A stretch of DNA of 64,000 nt from Phycisphaerales bacterium (GTDB lineage: Bacteria; Planctomycetota; Phycisphaerae; Phycisphaerales; UBA1924). Shown in pieces: positions 50,820 through 59,519 of the stretch. The translations under genes were made by a program, and so were the position numbers. The notes beneath the pieces are model-generated. The model was not told the origin of the DNA. It saw only the letters and a list, made by a program, of their open reading frames with translations, and did not search any database. Each line of letters opens with the position of its first letter. The first letter of the stretch is position 1. The DNA is taken from the NCBI GenBank assembly GCA_029260555.1, contig JAJDCZ010000052.1:1-64000 (forward strand), written 5' to 3'.

Positions 50820-50849
50820 ACGCCGCCGAGAGACCTCGGCGGCGTTTTC
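50820..50849 (+). terminator. Intrinsic terminator after initiator tRNA
   Basis: ACGCCGCCGAG-AGAC-CTCGGCGGCGT makes an 11-bp stem followed by TTTTC. Its core CGAGAGACCTCGGC is identical over 14 bases to the core of the terminator at 53456-53487. Confidence 0.85.
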
Positions 50850-51211
50850 GTTTGGGACGCGGGTGGTGGCAAGGGTTTGCCGATCTGCCATTGATGAGGC
50901 CGAGGTCTCTGATTGACGACAGGCCATAACCACGATCAGCATCCGTACCCCGCTTCGACCCGATTTCGCCAAGGGTCTCTCCGAGTCTCTCTGGGACCAC
51001 CGCCGGGGTTATGAGGTGGTTGTCTCTGCTCGCCGAGCGCAACCGGGAAGGTTGAGGTCGCGATGCTCGTACAACAGTGATCCTGCGCACAAGCCAACGG
51101 TGAGCGAAGCGTGCACTCCAATCTGCACTGTGGGAGGATGTTCGTACAGAATCAGATATGATCACTGATGCCATAGAGAGATCAACAGCGTTCCCAATGC
51201 AGGAGAATCCC
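50850..51211. other. Non-coding GC-rich stretch before Nudix cassette
   Basis: About 360 bp without a convincing gene; open minus frames here have no recognisable domain. There are several short inverted repeats, for example ACCACC (50996-51001) with GGTGGT (51015-51020) and GCTCG-C-CGAGC near 51028. AGGAG at 51201 belongs to the Nudix gene. No promoter was found with confidence, though TATGAT at 51157-51162 is a possible -10. Confidence 0.35.
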
Positions 51212-51907
51212 ATGAATGAACTTGATGCCCGTTATCTTGAACAGGTATACAAAGCTCCCATAGGGGATCATCAAACCGGGGAAATTGAGATACTGACCAA
51301 CACTGAAGTGCTCAACAGTGCCTATTTGCAATGGGCACAAAACCACGGTCGAACAGCTCCATATACCGGGATTGTCTATCAGGATGTCTACATAGCGGTC
51401 ATTCGTGATGCTGTACGGTTTCCAAGTGGATCTCTGGGCGACTATATCCGAGTGGTGCCAAAACCGTTGAATGCTTTTAGTGATGGCGTACTCATCATCC
51501 CGAAAAGCGGAGAGGAGTTCTGCTTTATCAGGACTTTCCGTCATGCAACTCGACATTGGGAGATAGAGCTGCCAAGAGGAGGAATCGAGCAGGGTGAAGA
51601 GCCAGCAGTATCCGCTGCTCGTGAGCTTCAAGAGGAAACCGGGTATACCGCACTCAGCATGCACGAGTTGGGGACGCTTTATCCTGATAGCGGCTTGATC
51701 GGTTCTTCTTTGCGTGTGTTTCTCGCAGAAGTGTCACGCACTCAAATACACGAGGCAACCCCGGAAACATCCGAGGCAATGGGTGAGACAACCTGGTTCA
51801 CGCACAATGACTTTCTTGAGCAGATTCGTCTTGGGAAGATTCGTGATGCGCTGAGCATTGCTGCAATGAACCTGTACTATGCCCATCGTGTTGCAGGGAA
51901 CGAGTGA
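51212..51907 (+). CDS. Nudix hydrolase
   Basis: 231 residues. Nudix box GGIEQGEEPAVSAARELQEE followed by TGY matches GX5EX7REUXEEXGU. Around it, VLIIPKSGEEFCFIRTFRHA and WEIELPRGG fit ADP-sugar or nucleotide-sugar pyrophosphatase-like Nudix enzymes. The N-terminal 90 residues form an extra domain of unknown type (LNSAYLQWAQNHGRTAPYTG). The ATG at 51212 follows AGGAG by 6 bases; an upstream in-frame ATG at 51158 is rejected. The stop TGA overlaps the ATG of the next gene (TGATG), so the two are translationally coupled. Substrate unknown. Base composition seems more AT-rich than the neighbours. Confidence 0.85.
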   Translation: MNELDARYLEQVYKAPIGDHQTGEIEILTNTEVLNSAYLQWAQNHGRTAPYTGIVYQDVYIAVIRDAVRFPSGSLGDYIRVVPKPLNAFSDGVLIIPKSGEEFCFIRTFRHATRHWEIELPRGGIEQGEEPAVSAARELQEETGYTALSMHELGTLYPDSGLIGSSLRVFLAEVSRTQIHEATPETSEAMGETTWFTHNDFLEQIRLGKIRDALSIAAMNLYYAHRVAGNE

Positions 51908-53274
51908 TGGCAGAAGAAAAAGAGCAATCATCCTACTGGCTTTTGTCTGATGACAGGCTCAACCTGTGCTGCAAGAAACAACAGCAGGGTATTTTTAAAG
52001 CACACTTCAAGCATGCGTTGTTGTTTAATCGTCGTCTTGTTGTACCAGATTCATATGTCATCAACAACTACAACTTCAGATATGCCATTCGCCATGATAA
52101 AGAGATTCAGCAGCTCATAAACGATCAAGTCCTTTGTATCGCGCGTCGGTGTGACGACCAGGGGGTCGAGCAGTCACTGGTTCAAATTCGTGATGAAATG
52201 CAAGAGGACAAAAGACCCAAAGAGTTTTCCAAAGAAGAGTATGACTCCAATGACGATCTTGGTTTTGTTGATCAAGTTGTACAAACTCTGCCTTACTCGT
52301 TCAATGATGTTTCAGATCGGTATGCCACAAAGGCTGTTGATGTATTTCAGTCAAGCAAAGCGATTGAAAAGCTGGGTGAAGATGTGGCAACTGTGATCAC
52401 CAGGCTCAGTCGTGAGGCGAGCGGTGTGAACGAAGATGGCAGCTTCGCAATCAAGCCAGAGGACAGATCCTTTGGTAGAGCATTTTATTTCTACAAACTC
52501 AAAGAGATGTTTCATCGTGTCACGGGCAAGGATTGGAAGGAATACGAGAAGGATATTTTGGGCTTTGCTAATGCGCCATATCTTACTGCACTGCCTTCAC
52601 TCCTTGAACTTGAGCCAATCTATGCTCCACAGCATAAAGAAGCCTTTGAAATCGTCCGTTCCAGCAAGGGTGATCAATCAAAAATAGTTGACCAGTTCAG
52701 CTTCTCTTCCAGACTTGGCCTTGGCTCCTTTGTAAAGGGTTTGGAGCTGTTGTCGTGTGATGATCTGCACTGGTTGATTGAAACTGATGAGGCCAGGCAT
52801 CTCAGCCTGATGCTCAGTGATGAGGAGCACAAAGTTGAAGGTCAATCCATTGCGGTTGCTATTTGCAGTTATCAAAGAAGGATTGAAGATCGAATCATGC
52901 AGCGTTTTGAAGGGCTGAGTGCTGATTCATCAGATGGCAATGAGAAGCGAATCCAGATATCACTGGACGATGTAGCCAGCTATTTAAACGATACTTGCGT
53001 GTATCTCTCCGTGGCATTTTCTTCGCTTTCACCTTTGAGTATTCTTGGCGTAGTCTTTACAAAACCTGTTCTCACAGCCATCAAGCACGCAACCGGTATG
53101 ACCAAACGAGAAAAAGAAGAGGAGAAAGCCCTGCAGCAGCAAGAAGTTCATCGACAGAACCTCAAAGAGATAGTACAAGCAGAGTTCATGAAAGAAGAGT
53201 GCCCCGATCGCATCGACACCGTTGGGTATTGGGGTGAACAAGGCAAGGAAATCTTGTACAAAGACATCATCTGA
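51907..53274 (+). CDS. Unrecognised 455-residue protein coupled to Nudix
   Basis: No family was recognised. N terminus DDRLNLCCKKQQQGIFKAHF then HALLFNRRLVVPDSYVINNY, the pattern seen in some long unstudied helical proteins. The middle is helical and charged (FSKEEYDSNDDLGF; KEMFHRVTGKDWKEYEKDIL). Near the C terminus a single hydrophobic stretch (about 368-390, AFSSLSPLSILGVVFTKPVL) is followed by a strongly charged coiled coil (TKREKEEEKALQQQEVHRQN). No nuclease, protease or NTPase motif was seen. ATG at 51907 shares a base with the Nudix stop. Possible toxin, effector or host-range factor, but that is inference only. The codon choice looks more AT-rich than in flanking genes. Confidence 0.7.
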   Translation: MAEEKEQSSYWLLSDDRLNLCCKKQQQGIFKAHFKHALLFNRRLVVPDSYVINNYNFRYAIRHDKEIQQLINDQVLCIARRCDDQGVEQSLVQIRDEMQEDKRPKEFSKEEYDSNDDLGFVDQVVQTLPYSFNDVSDRYATKAVDVFQSSKAIEKLGEDVATVITRLSREASGVNEDGSFAIKPEDRSFGRAFYFYKLKEMFHRVTGKDWKEYEKDILGFANAPYLTALPSLLELEPIYAPQHKEAFEIVRSSKGDQSKIVDQFSFSSRLGLGSFVKGLELLSCDDLHWLIETDEARHLSLMLSDEEHKVEGQSIAVAICSYQRRIEDRIMQRFEGLSADSSDGNEKRIQISLDDVASYLNDTCVYLSVAFSSLSPLSILGVVFTKPVLTAIKHATGMTKREKEEEKALQQQEVHRQNLKEIVQAEFMKEECPDRIDTVGYWGEQGKEILYKDII

Positions 53275-53620
53275 TATTTCAAGTTCTGCTAGAAACCTCA
53301 ATCAATCATGTCATCTACAGCACCATGATTGCTACACCAAGGCCTCTCGATGCACTTGTGTCTCTGGGTGTGAAACGCAGTTCCGGTTCCAGATGAGGTT
53401 TGTGCCTACACTTGCTCGGTCCGTTGCTCACGCAGCTGGCTTCAAGGACACGATGAACGCTGTCGAGAGACCTCGGCAGCGTTTTTTCTCTGAACCGATC
53501 TTTAGCATCGCTCATCGAAGGTACGCACGAAATAAAGTCATCTCTTGGTATCGAGATCTGTCACAGTTGATCTTCGGTTCTTTGTCATCCAGCTGAATCT
53601 TCAGTTTGCCAGGTATCTGA
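53275..53620. other. Non-coding region after cassette
   Basis: 346 bp without a supported gene. It holds the terminator at 53456-53487 and the probable promoter region of the SulP gene. No tRNA 3'-end duplication, integrase remnant or long repeat was seen. Confidence 0.4.
53456..53487 (+). terminator. Terminator closing the Nudix cassette
   Basis: AACGCTGTCGAG-AGAC-CTCGGCAGCGTT makes a 12-bp stem with one G-T pair followed by six T. It shares the 14-base core CGAGAGACCTCGGC and loop with the terminator after the tRNA (50820-50849), suggesting a duplicated element on both sides of the cassette. Confidence 0.85.
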
Positions 53621-55438
53621 ATGCCCCAAATCACTATCCATCTGCCCGATTTTGTTCCCTTCCGCTCCAGGATCTTTGATCTGCGTTCAGCCATGAGCGG
53701 CTCTCCCAAGGCGGAGATTCTTTCGGGCCTTACCGTGGCCCTTGCATTGGTGCCCGAAGCGGTTGCATTTGCTTTCCTGGCGGGTGTGCCTCCGCTTGTG
53801 GGGCTTTACGCAGCGTTCATTATCTGTCTGATTACTGCAATTGTTGGGGGTAGGCCGGGCATGATCTCAGGAGCGACGGGGGCGATGGGTGTTGTCGTTG
53901 TCGCGCTGGTGGCGGATCATGGCATTGGATATCTTTTTCCTGCAGTCGTGCTTTGCGGGTTGATACAGATCGCAGTTGGCCTGCTGAAGCTTGGAAAGTT
54001 TATCCGCATTGTGCCTCACCCGGTGATGCTGGGGTTTGTGAACGGGCTTGCGATTGTGATTCTGTTGGCGCAGCTGGGCAGCTTCAAGACTCTGAGCGCT
54101 GAAGGATCGATGGAGTTTCTTGCGGGTTCAAAGCTTTGGATCATGCTCGGCCTGGTGGCTGCCACGATGTTCATTATCGCGTTCTTGCCCCGCCTGACTC
54201 GGGCTGTTCCTTCATCGCTGGTGGGGATTGTGGTCATTTCGATTGCTGCGTGGATCATCAACGCTGTGCCTGCTGATTCACCTGGCTCTGCTACTGAAAC
54301 AAGAGCAGTGCTTACTGTGCGGGACATGATTGTAGACAGCACACTTGCTGCTGCTGTGACAAAAGCCCAGCAGGAAAAGGATCTTGGGGTGCTTGCAGAA
54401 GCTCGGGATCAACTCCCGCAGGGGGTTGTTGCGGTGTCTGAAAAGGCAGGCCCCCTTGTGCCTTTGACACCTGATGAAGCTGTCGCAGCACTGGACACGG
54501 TTGATGTATCCAAGGTGGGTATCGCGGGCGGCCTGCCTCGTCCGGCGTGGTGGAATTTCACTTTGCCGCCGCTCAACCTTGCAACGCTCTGGATCATCCT
54601 TCCGTTTTCGGTCATTCTTGCGGGTGTGGGGTTGATTGAGTCATTAATGACGATGACGCTTATCGACGAGTTGACGGAGACGCGAGGTCGGGGCAATCGC
54701 GAGTGTGTTGGCCAGGGTATTGCCAATGTGACTTGCGGGATCTTTGGTGGCATGGGCGGGTGCGCGATGATTGGGCAGTCGCTTATCAATGTTAAATCTG
54801 GTGGTCGAGGTCGACTCTCGGGAATCACCGCGGCGGTCACGCTGCTGTTGTTCATTCTGTTCCTGGCTCCATTCATCGAAGCGGTCCCCATGGCAGCGCT
54901 GGTTGGCGTGATGTTCATGGTCGTCATCGGAACATTTGAATGGACGACATTGCAGACCTGGCGTCGAATCCCGGTGCCGGATGTGATGATCATGCTGATC
55001 GTTGCGGGGTATACCGTGTTCATGCACGACCTGGCATCTGCGGTCATCATCGGAGTGGCGCTCTCGGCTCTGGTCTTTGCGTGGAAAAAGAGCAAGCATC
55101 TTATGGCAGATGTGCAGGTCAATGAGCAAGGCAGCAAAGTCTATCAGCTGCATGGTGTTCTTTTCTTTGGCAGCGTGTCGCAGTTTCGAGAGTTATTCAC
55201 GCCTCGAGATGACCCTGATGATGTTGTGATCGACTTCTACTTCAGCCGTGTGTATGACCAGTCTGCGCTTGAGGCTGTCAATACGCTTGCTGAACGATAT
55301 CAGAAACTGGGAAAACGCCTGCACCTTCGGCATCTCAGCGAGGATTGCAGGCGGCTGCTCGATCGTGCGGGAGATATCGTGGAAGTCAATATCAGCGAAG
55401 ACCCACATTATCATGTCGCGACGAATCTGGTGAAGTGA
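53621..55438 (+). CDS. SulP-family anion transporter with STAS domain
   Basis: 605 residues. SulP core with [40 protein letters not shown] and [17 protein letters not shown]; later [21 protein letters not shown] and [20 protein letters not shown], typical of BicA/SulP-type transporters (sulfate or bicarbonate). The C-terminal STAS domain (about 495-605) has [20 protein letters not shown] and [21 protein letters not shown] stretch of about 75 residues (about 225-300, polar, [20 protein letters not shown]) is inserted between the helix ending [10 protein letters not shown] and [14 protein letters not shown], longer than in other SulP proteins. Substrate cannot be told. Confidence 0.9.
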   Translation: MPQITIHLPDFVPFRSRIFDLRSAMSGSPKAEILSGLTVALALVPEAVAFAFLAGVPPLVGLYAAFIICLITAIVGGRPGMISGATGAMGVVVVALVADHGIGYLFPAVVLCGLIQIAVGLLKLGKFIRIVPHPVMLGFVNGLAIVILLAQLGSFKTLSAEGSMEFLAGSKLWIMLGLVAATMFIIAFLPRLTRAVPSSLVGIVVISIAAWIINAVPADSPGSATETRAVLTVRDMIVDSTLAAAVTKAQQEKDLGVLAEARDQLPQGVVAVSEKAGPLVPLTPDEAVAALDTVDVSKVGIAGGLPRPAWWNFTLPPLNLATLWIILPFSVILAGVGLIESLMTMTLIDELTETRGRGNRECVGQGIANVTCGIFGGMGGCAMIGQSLINVKSGGRGRLSGITAAVTLLLFILFLAPFIEAVPMAALVGVMFMVVIGTFEWTTLQTWRRIPVPDVMIMLIVAGYTVFMHDLASAVIIGVALSALVFAWKKSKHLMADVQVNEQGSKVYQLHGVLFFGSVSQFRELFTPRDDPDDVVIDFYFSRVYDQSALEAVNTLAERYQKLGKRLHLRHLSEDCRRLLDRAGDIVEVNISEDPHYHVATNLVK

Positions 55439-55571
55439 CCTGAAAACCGCCTTTACTGCCAGTCCCATGTGGGATTTGCGATTTGGAGTTGATCAAACCC
55501 CAAGGATTATGCAGGGTCCAAGCTCCAGATTCATGGTCATTTTTTGATGTGTGCATTTTCGAGTATTCAGC

Positions 55572-55583
55572 TATAATAGTAAA
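55572..55583 (+). promoter_or_regulatory. Near-start -10 box, possible leaderless transcript
   Basis: TATAAT (55572-55577) lies 6 bases before the ATG at 55584, so transcription would begin at or very near the start codon. No convincing -35 was found at normal distance. Confidence 0.35.
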
Positions 55584-56540
55584 ATGAATACGAACTGGTC
55601 ACGGCGGGATGTGCTGAGGATGGCGGGGGCAAGTTGTTGTGCTGGTGTTTTTGTGCCTGGCACTGCGATGGGCTTTGGGGCTCATCCTGTTACTGATGAG
55701 CTGCTGTTTCGGATCTCGCTGGCGCAATGGTCGCTGCACAAACTATTATTTGCCAGGAAAATCACGACCAATGACTTTGCCCGTGAGGCACGCGAGATGG
55801 GGTTTGATGCCATTGAGTATGTCAACAGCTTCTTCAAGGACAAAGCAGCAGATCAGTCATACTTGAATGGATTGAACACACGGGCTGATGATCATGGTGT
55901 GACGCAGCTGCTCATCATGTGTGATGGGGAAGGTGCGCTGGGCGATGCGGATTCTAAAAAGCGAACTCATGCTGTTGAGAATCACCACAAGTGGGTTCGT
56001 GCTGGGAAAACTCTCGGGTGCCATTCCGTTCGTGTTAATGCTGCGAGTTCTGGGGGATATGAAGAGCAGCAGCGACTTGCCGCTGACGGATTGCGACAAT
56101 TGACCGAGTACGCTGAGCCATTTGGGATCAATGTCATCGTGGAGAATCATGGGGGGCTTTCATCCAATGGTCAGTGGCTCTCGGGCGTGATGAAAATAGT
56201 TGATCATCCAATGTGTGGCACGCTTCCTGACTTTGGCAACTTCTGTATGGACTGGTCAAGACCTGACGAGCCTGATGCCTGGTATGACAGGTACAAAGGC
56301 ACCCGCGAACTGATGCCTTACGCAAAAGCTGTCAGCGCCAAGTCGCACGAGTTTGATAAACAAGGCAACGAAACGAAAACAGATTACCGGCAAATGCTCA
56401 AAATCGTGATTGATTCGGGATATCGCGGGTGGGTTGGTGTGGAGTATGAGGGATCCAAACTTGCACCTCGCGAAGGAACCAGGCTGACCAAGGCACTTCT
56501 TGAACGGGTGCGAGATGAGATTAAAGCTGAATCAGACTAA
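55584..56540 (+). CDS. Twin-arginine-exported sugar phosphate isomerase/epimerase-like protein
   Basis: 318 residues. TAT-type signal ([12 protein letters not shown] with SRRDVL), then a TIM barrel of the xylose-isomerase-like/AP endonuclease 2 family ([82 protein letters not shown]), with metal-binding Glu/Asp/His positions visible (E in VENHGG, D in PDFGNF, H in SHEF). ATG at 55584 is chosen because it keeps the twin-arginine signal; the earlier start adds residues without purpose. It is alone on the + strand and convergent with the heme protein gene, overlapping by 9 bp. Confidence 0.8.
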   Translation: MNTNWSRRDVLRMAGASCCAGVFVPGTAMGFGAHPVTDELLFRISLAQWSLHKLLFARKITTNDFAREAREMGFDAIEYVNSFFKDKAADQSYLNGLNTRADDHGVTQLLIMCDGEGALGDADSKKRTHAVENHHKWVRAGKTLGCHSVRVNAASSGGYEEQQRLAADGLRQLTEYAEPFGINVIVENHGGLSSNGQWLSGVMKIVDHPMCGTLPDFGNFCMDWSRPDEPDAWYDRYKGTRELMPYAKAVSAKSHEFDKQGNETKTDYRQMLKIVIDSGYRGWVGVEYEGSKLAPREGTRLTKALLERVRDEIKAESD

Positions 56541-57305
56541 TTTGCGATCGCGTGAGGGCAAAAGGCAATCGAGCAGGATCAGACAACTGATGAGTGTTGT
56601 GCCGATTGCATAGAGCCCGCCACCGAGTACGATCACATAGGCAAATGATGCGAACTCGCGGGTGATCCACCAGCCAGCCATGTCAATCAACAACCCAAAG
56701 CCAGCGATAAATACGATCACACCGATGAGTCGATTGGAAAAGCGGGTCAATGCACACAGCATCCCCAGGACAAGCATAACGATCGCCATCATCGGCGCAT
56801 GAACATGTTGACTGGTCGCGATGATATCAATGCCTGCGGGCTGAATGTCCTTTGAATCGGCGAGTTTCTGGATGTCATCCCAGTATTCCAAAGGCACATC
56901 AGGATTTGCATCAGGACCAGATGCTGAACGGGTATGACAATCAAGGCAGCTTACAGCGATGATCTCTGAGGGTGCCTGATCGCCCAGATCAAGATTGTCG
57001 TAATCCTGTGAGACCCGGTCGCCATTGAGCCATGCAAGGAGAGTGGTTCGTTCAGAGTCTTTGATTGTGTCGGGGTGTCCTGATTCGAGAGCGGTAATGA
57101 GTGGTGATGGGGTTTGTACGCCGTGGTATGCACCGATGATGTCGTTTATTGTCAAGCCTGGAGATTCATCGCGGTTGTCATAGTGCCAGCGAAGATGAAG
57201 CCCTGAGACGATGTACCCGCCCAGGAGGGTGATCACCAAAGCACAGATGCCCATGCGAAAGAAGAACGGGAGAGATCGGAGATTGAAGGCGGTGTCGTGA
57301 TTCAT
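56532..57305 (-). CDS. Membrane protein with one CxxCH heme motif
   Basis: 257 residues. N-terminal helix (about 19-40, [19 protein letters not shown]), an extracytoplasmic loop with SCLDCHTRS (CxxCH, His as axial ligand), and three or four further helices ([57 protein letters not shown]). One c-type heme is expected. ATG at 57305 is preferred to a TTG at 57332, with GGGGAG before it. Role: possible electron acceptor for the oxidoreductases in the same operon. It is the last gene of a four-gene transcript. Confidence 0.65.
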   Translation of the reverse strand: MNHDTAFNLRSLPFFFRMGICALVITLLGGYIVSGLHLRWHYDNRDESPGLTINDIIGAYHGVQTPSPLITALESGHPDTIKDSERTTLLAWLNGDRVSQDYDNLDLGDQAPSEIIAVSCLDCHTRSASGPDANPDVPLEYWDDIQKLADSKDIQPAGIDIIATSQHVHAPMMAIVMLVLGMLCALTRFSNRLIGVIVFIAGFGLLIDMAGWWITREFASFAYVIVLGGGLYAIGTTLISCLILLDCLLPSRDRKLV

Positions 57306-57328
57306 GGTTTTATTCTCCCCCAGCTGAT

Positions 57329-58555
57329 TCAAAGACCAGACAGATCAATATCGATTGCATTACCTGAAACGATTGCGTCATTGGCTGCGATTCCGACGAC
57401 GGTTGCCCGGGCAGCTTCAGCGATCGAGCAGGCTGGGGCGTGGTCTGAGGCGATGGCACTGATCCAGTTTTCAAGTGCGTAGTACTCAGCGGGGTTGGGC
57501 AAGCCTACGCCTTCTTTGAGTTTGCCTTGCTCTGCGAGTTTGGTTGCACCTGCGATGAGGGTGATTCCTTCGTCGTTGTGGAACTGCTGACGGTTGGCGT
57601 AGACCTCCCAGCCCTGGGTGGGAGCATCGGATTCTTTAAAGAGCCAGCCATGCGACCAGGCGAGTTTGATGGCTGCATTTGATCCAAGGAATACTTCGTG
57701 CTTGCTGCCAAATGAGTTGGCGAGAGTCGCATCGTACGCCAGCGTCGCGCCATCTTCGAATACCAGAGTGCAGGAGATCGTGTCGTGCACGGTGCGGTCG
57801 TCTTGATAGAAGCGAACCGAGCCGTTGCCCAGAACCCGGGCTGGATATTTCCCGGTGTACCAATGGAACACATCAAACTGATGTGTCCCCCACTCACCAG
57901 CCAGCCCGTTGGCCCGAGCGGGATCGAGCTTCCAGTTGAGGGCTGCTTTTCTGACGGGGTCACTCGAAGGCGTGATCCAGGTGGTTTTATGGTGATTTTG
58001 AGCGCGCATCGAAATCAGCTCGCGCACCGAGTCTGATCGAAAAAACCCTCGTGCCAATGTATACACAGGGTTTGAGCGTCCCTGCAATCCCGCTGCGATT
58101 ACGCCCTGGGCAGAGCGTGTTGCTTCCAGAATGGCGACGCAATCTTCACGGGTATGCGCCAGCGGGCATTCAAGATAGACATGCACGCCTGCTTTGATAC
58201 ACTCGATCGCCACTTCGCGGTGAGTATGTGTCGGTGTTGCGATTGCGATTGCATCGACTTGTCCTGATGCGAGCAGTTCTTTCACGCTGGCATAGCCTTG
58301 AGCACCTGATGATCTGCGGAGCCCTGCGTTGAGCCTTCGTTCGTCCACATCGCAAACAGCGCTCACCGAGACATCAGCGAGTTTGCTCAACTCACCCATA
58401 ATCTTGCGTCCTTGCCGACCTGCGCCTGCAACTGCTACTTTGAGCGGCTTGTTGAGCTTGAATGTGCCCAAGGCCTTGAGATCCGGTACGATCGCCATGG
58501 CAGCGACGCTGCCAGCGGTGTGAGTGAGAAATGTTCTTCGATCAAGATCGGTCAT
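57329..58555 (-). CDS. Gfo/Idh/MocA-family oxidoreductase, twin-arginine-exported
   Basis: 408 residues. TAT signal (DLDRRTFLTHTAGSVAAMAI), Rossmann domain with VAVAGAGRQGRKIMGELSKL, AIAIATPTHTHREVAIECIK and VYLECPLAH (Lys replaced by Cys-Pro at the usual EKP), and the C-terminal domain with GEWGTHQFDVFHWY. NAD(P) is expected as bound cofactor. The EKP triad Lys is altered to ECP, which may change activity. ATG at 58555 follows AAGGA by 6 bases. In this transcript, after apbE and before the heme protein gene (23 bp). Confidence 0.85.
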   Translation of the reverse strand: MTDLDRRTFLTHTAGSVAAMAIVPDLKALGTFKLNKPLKVAVAGAGRQGRKIMGELSKLADVSVSAVCDVDERRLNAGLRRSSGAQGYASVKELLASGQVDAIAIATPTHTHREVAIECIKAGVHVYLECPLAHTREDCVAILEATRSAQGVIAAGLQGRSNPVYTLARGFFRSDSVRELISMRAQNHHKTTWITPSSDPVRKAALNWKLDPARANGLAGEWGTHQFDVFHWYTGKYPARVLGNGSVRFYQDDRTVHDTISCTLVFEDGATLAYDATLANSFGSKHEVFLGSNAAIKLAWSHGWLFKESDAPTQGWEVYANRQQFHNDEGITLIAGATKLAEQGKLKEGVGLPNPAEYYALENWISAIASDHAPACSIAEAARATVVGIAANDAIVSGNAIDIDLSGL

Positions 58556-58565
58556 GACTGGTCCT

Positions 58566-59519
58566 TCATGATGGGGTCTTTGAACTTGCAAGCACAACCC
58601 CAAGCGGATCGTGAATAACGGGGTTGGGTGATGAATCAAACGCGATCAGCGTGCAAGGATCGGAATAGAGCTGAGCGATAAGAGCGGGTGATGCGCAGCA
58701 GGCTGTGGAATAGGCATCAGCAGCGGCAGCACTTGGATGAATACAGACCACTTGTGTGATCGAGTTCATCGCGGGTCTGTTCTTGAGCGGGTTCATGACA
58801 TGCCCAAATCTTTGCTCGCTGTGCCTGACTGACTGTGACAGGTTTTCTGAAACGCCAACTGCCAAGCTGGGCAAGTTGATTGTGTAGTCTGCGCCAACCC
58901 GGGTTGGCCACGGGTAGCCGCGATGATCCTTGCCCAAAGCGAGGATGCTGGAAGTTCCGCCATGAATGAATGCGTTGTAAACTCCGTGTTCTTCGAGTTC
59001 GATTCTAATCAGATCCAGCGCAAAGCCTTTGGCGATTGCGCCAAAATCGAGCATGACGCGGTCGTCTGTTTTTGTGATGGACTGGTTCTGGCTATCAAGT
59101 GTGAAGGCATGATTGAGATCCAGACCATCAAGTGATGCATCATGATCGGCTTGGGAACTTCTAAATCCATGGGCATGCATCAGTGTCCCGGCGGCGATAT
59201 TGAATGCTCCATTGGTCTTGCAGCGAATCTGCTCACACAAGGTACATAATCTGTACATGTCGTCATCAAGATGGAACTCTGCTCCTGCCATTGTGCGATT
59301 GATTTGTGATGCGATGGAGCCTGCTTCAAAGATTGACAAACGCTGATGCCAGTCTTGCACTAGCGCACGCATTTCCTCTGCGATCCCAAGGCTGTCACAG
59401 TGTCCAAGCCCGGAACTGCCTGGGTCGATGAGCAGCTCGAATCGGCATCCCATCGCTTCAAAACCAAGGCAGGTGTATTGGTCTGTTATGCCTTGGCAGT
59501 CGTCAGGATTTTGATGCAC
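58566..59519 (-). CDS. apbE: ApbE-family FAD:protein FMN transferase
   Basis: 317 residues when started at GTG 59519. Family motifs: FEAMGCRFELLIDPG near the N terminus, RLSIFEAGSIASQINR, GAFNIAAGTLM, LDFGAIAKGFALDLIRIELE (the signature), GGTSSILALG and FGHVMNPLKNRPA. ApbE moves FMN from FAD to a Thr/Ser in a target protein. Start is uncertain: GTG 59519, ATG 59549 or ATG 59456. None gives a signal peptide, whereas most ApbE are exported, so this version is probably cytosolic. It overlaps the previous Gfo gene. No obvious FMN-target sequence is near. Confidence 0.75.
   Translation of the reverse strand: MHQNPDDCQGITDQYTCLGFEAMGCRFELLIDPGSSGLGHCDSLGIAEEMRALVQDWHQRLSIFEAGSIASQINRTMAGAEFHLDDDMYRLCTLCEQIRCKTNGAFNIAAGTLMHAHGFRSSQADHDASLDGLDLNHAFTLDSQNQSITKTDDRVMLDFGAIAKGFALDLIRIELEEHGVYNAFIHGGTSSILALGKDHRGYPWPTRVGADYTINLPSLAVGVSENLSQSVRHSEQRFGHVMNPLKNRPAMNSITQVVCIHPSAAAADAYSTACCASPALIAQLYSDPCTLIAFDSSPNPVIHDPLGVVLASSKTPS

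Noticed and set aside
50800-51213. Minus frame of 137 residues between tRNA and the Nudix gene
   Set aside because: Includes the terminator hairpin in its coding part and shows no domain; composition typical of non-coding DNA.
53341-53455. tRNA 3' end duplication as an att site for the Nudix cassette
   Set aside because: No run of the tRNA T-arm or acceptor sequence was found there; only short chance matches.
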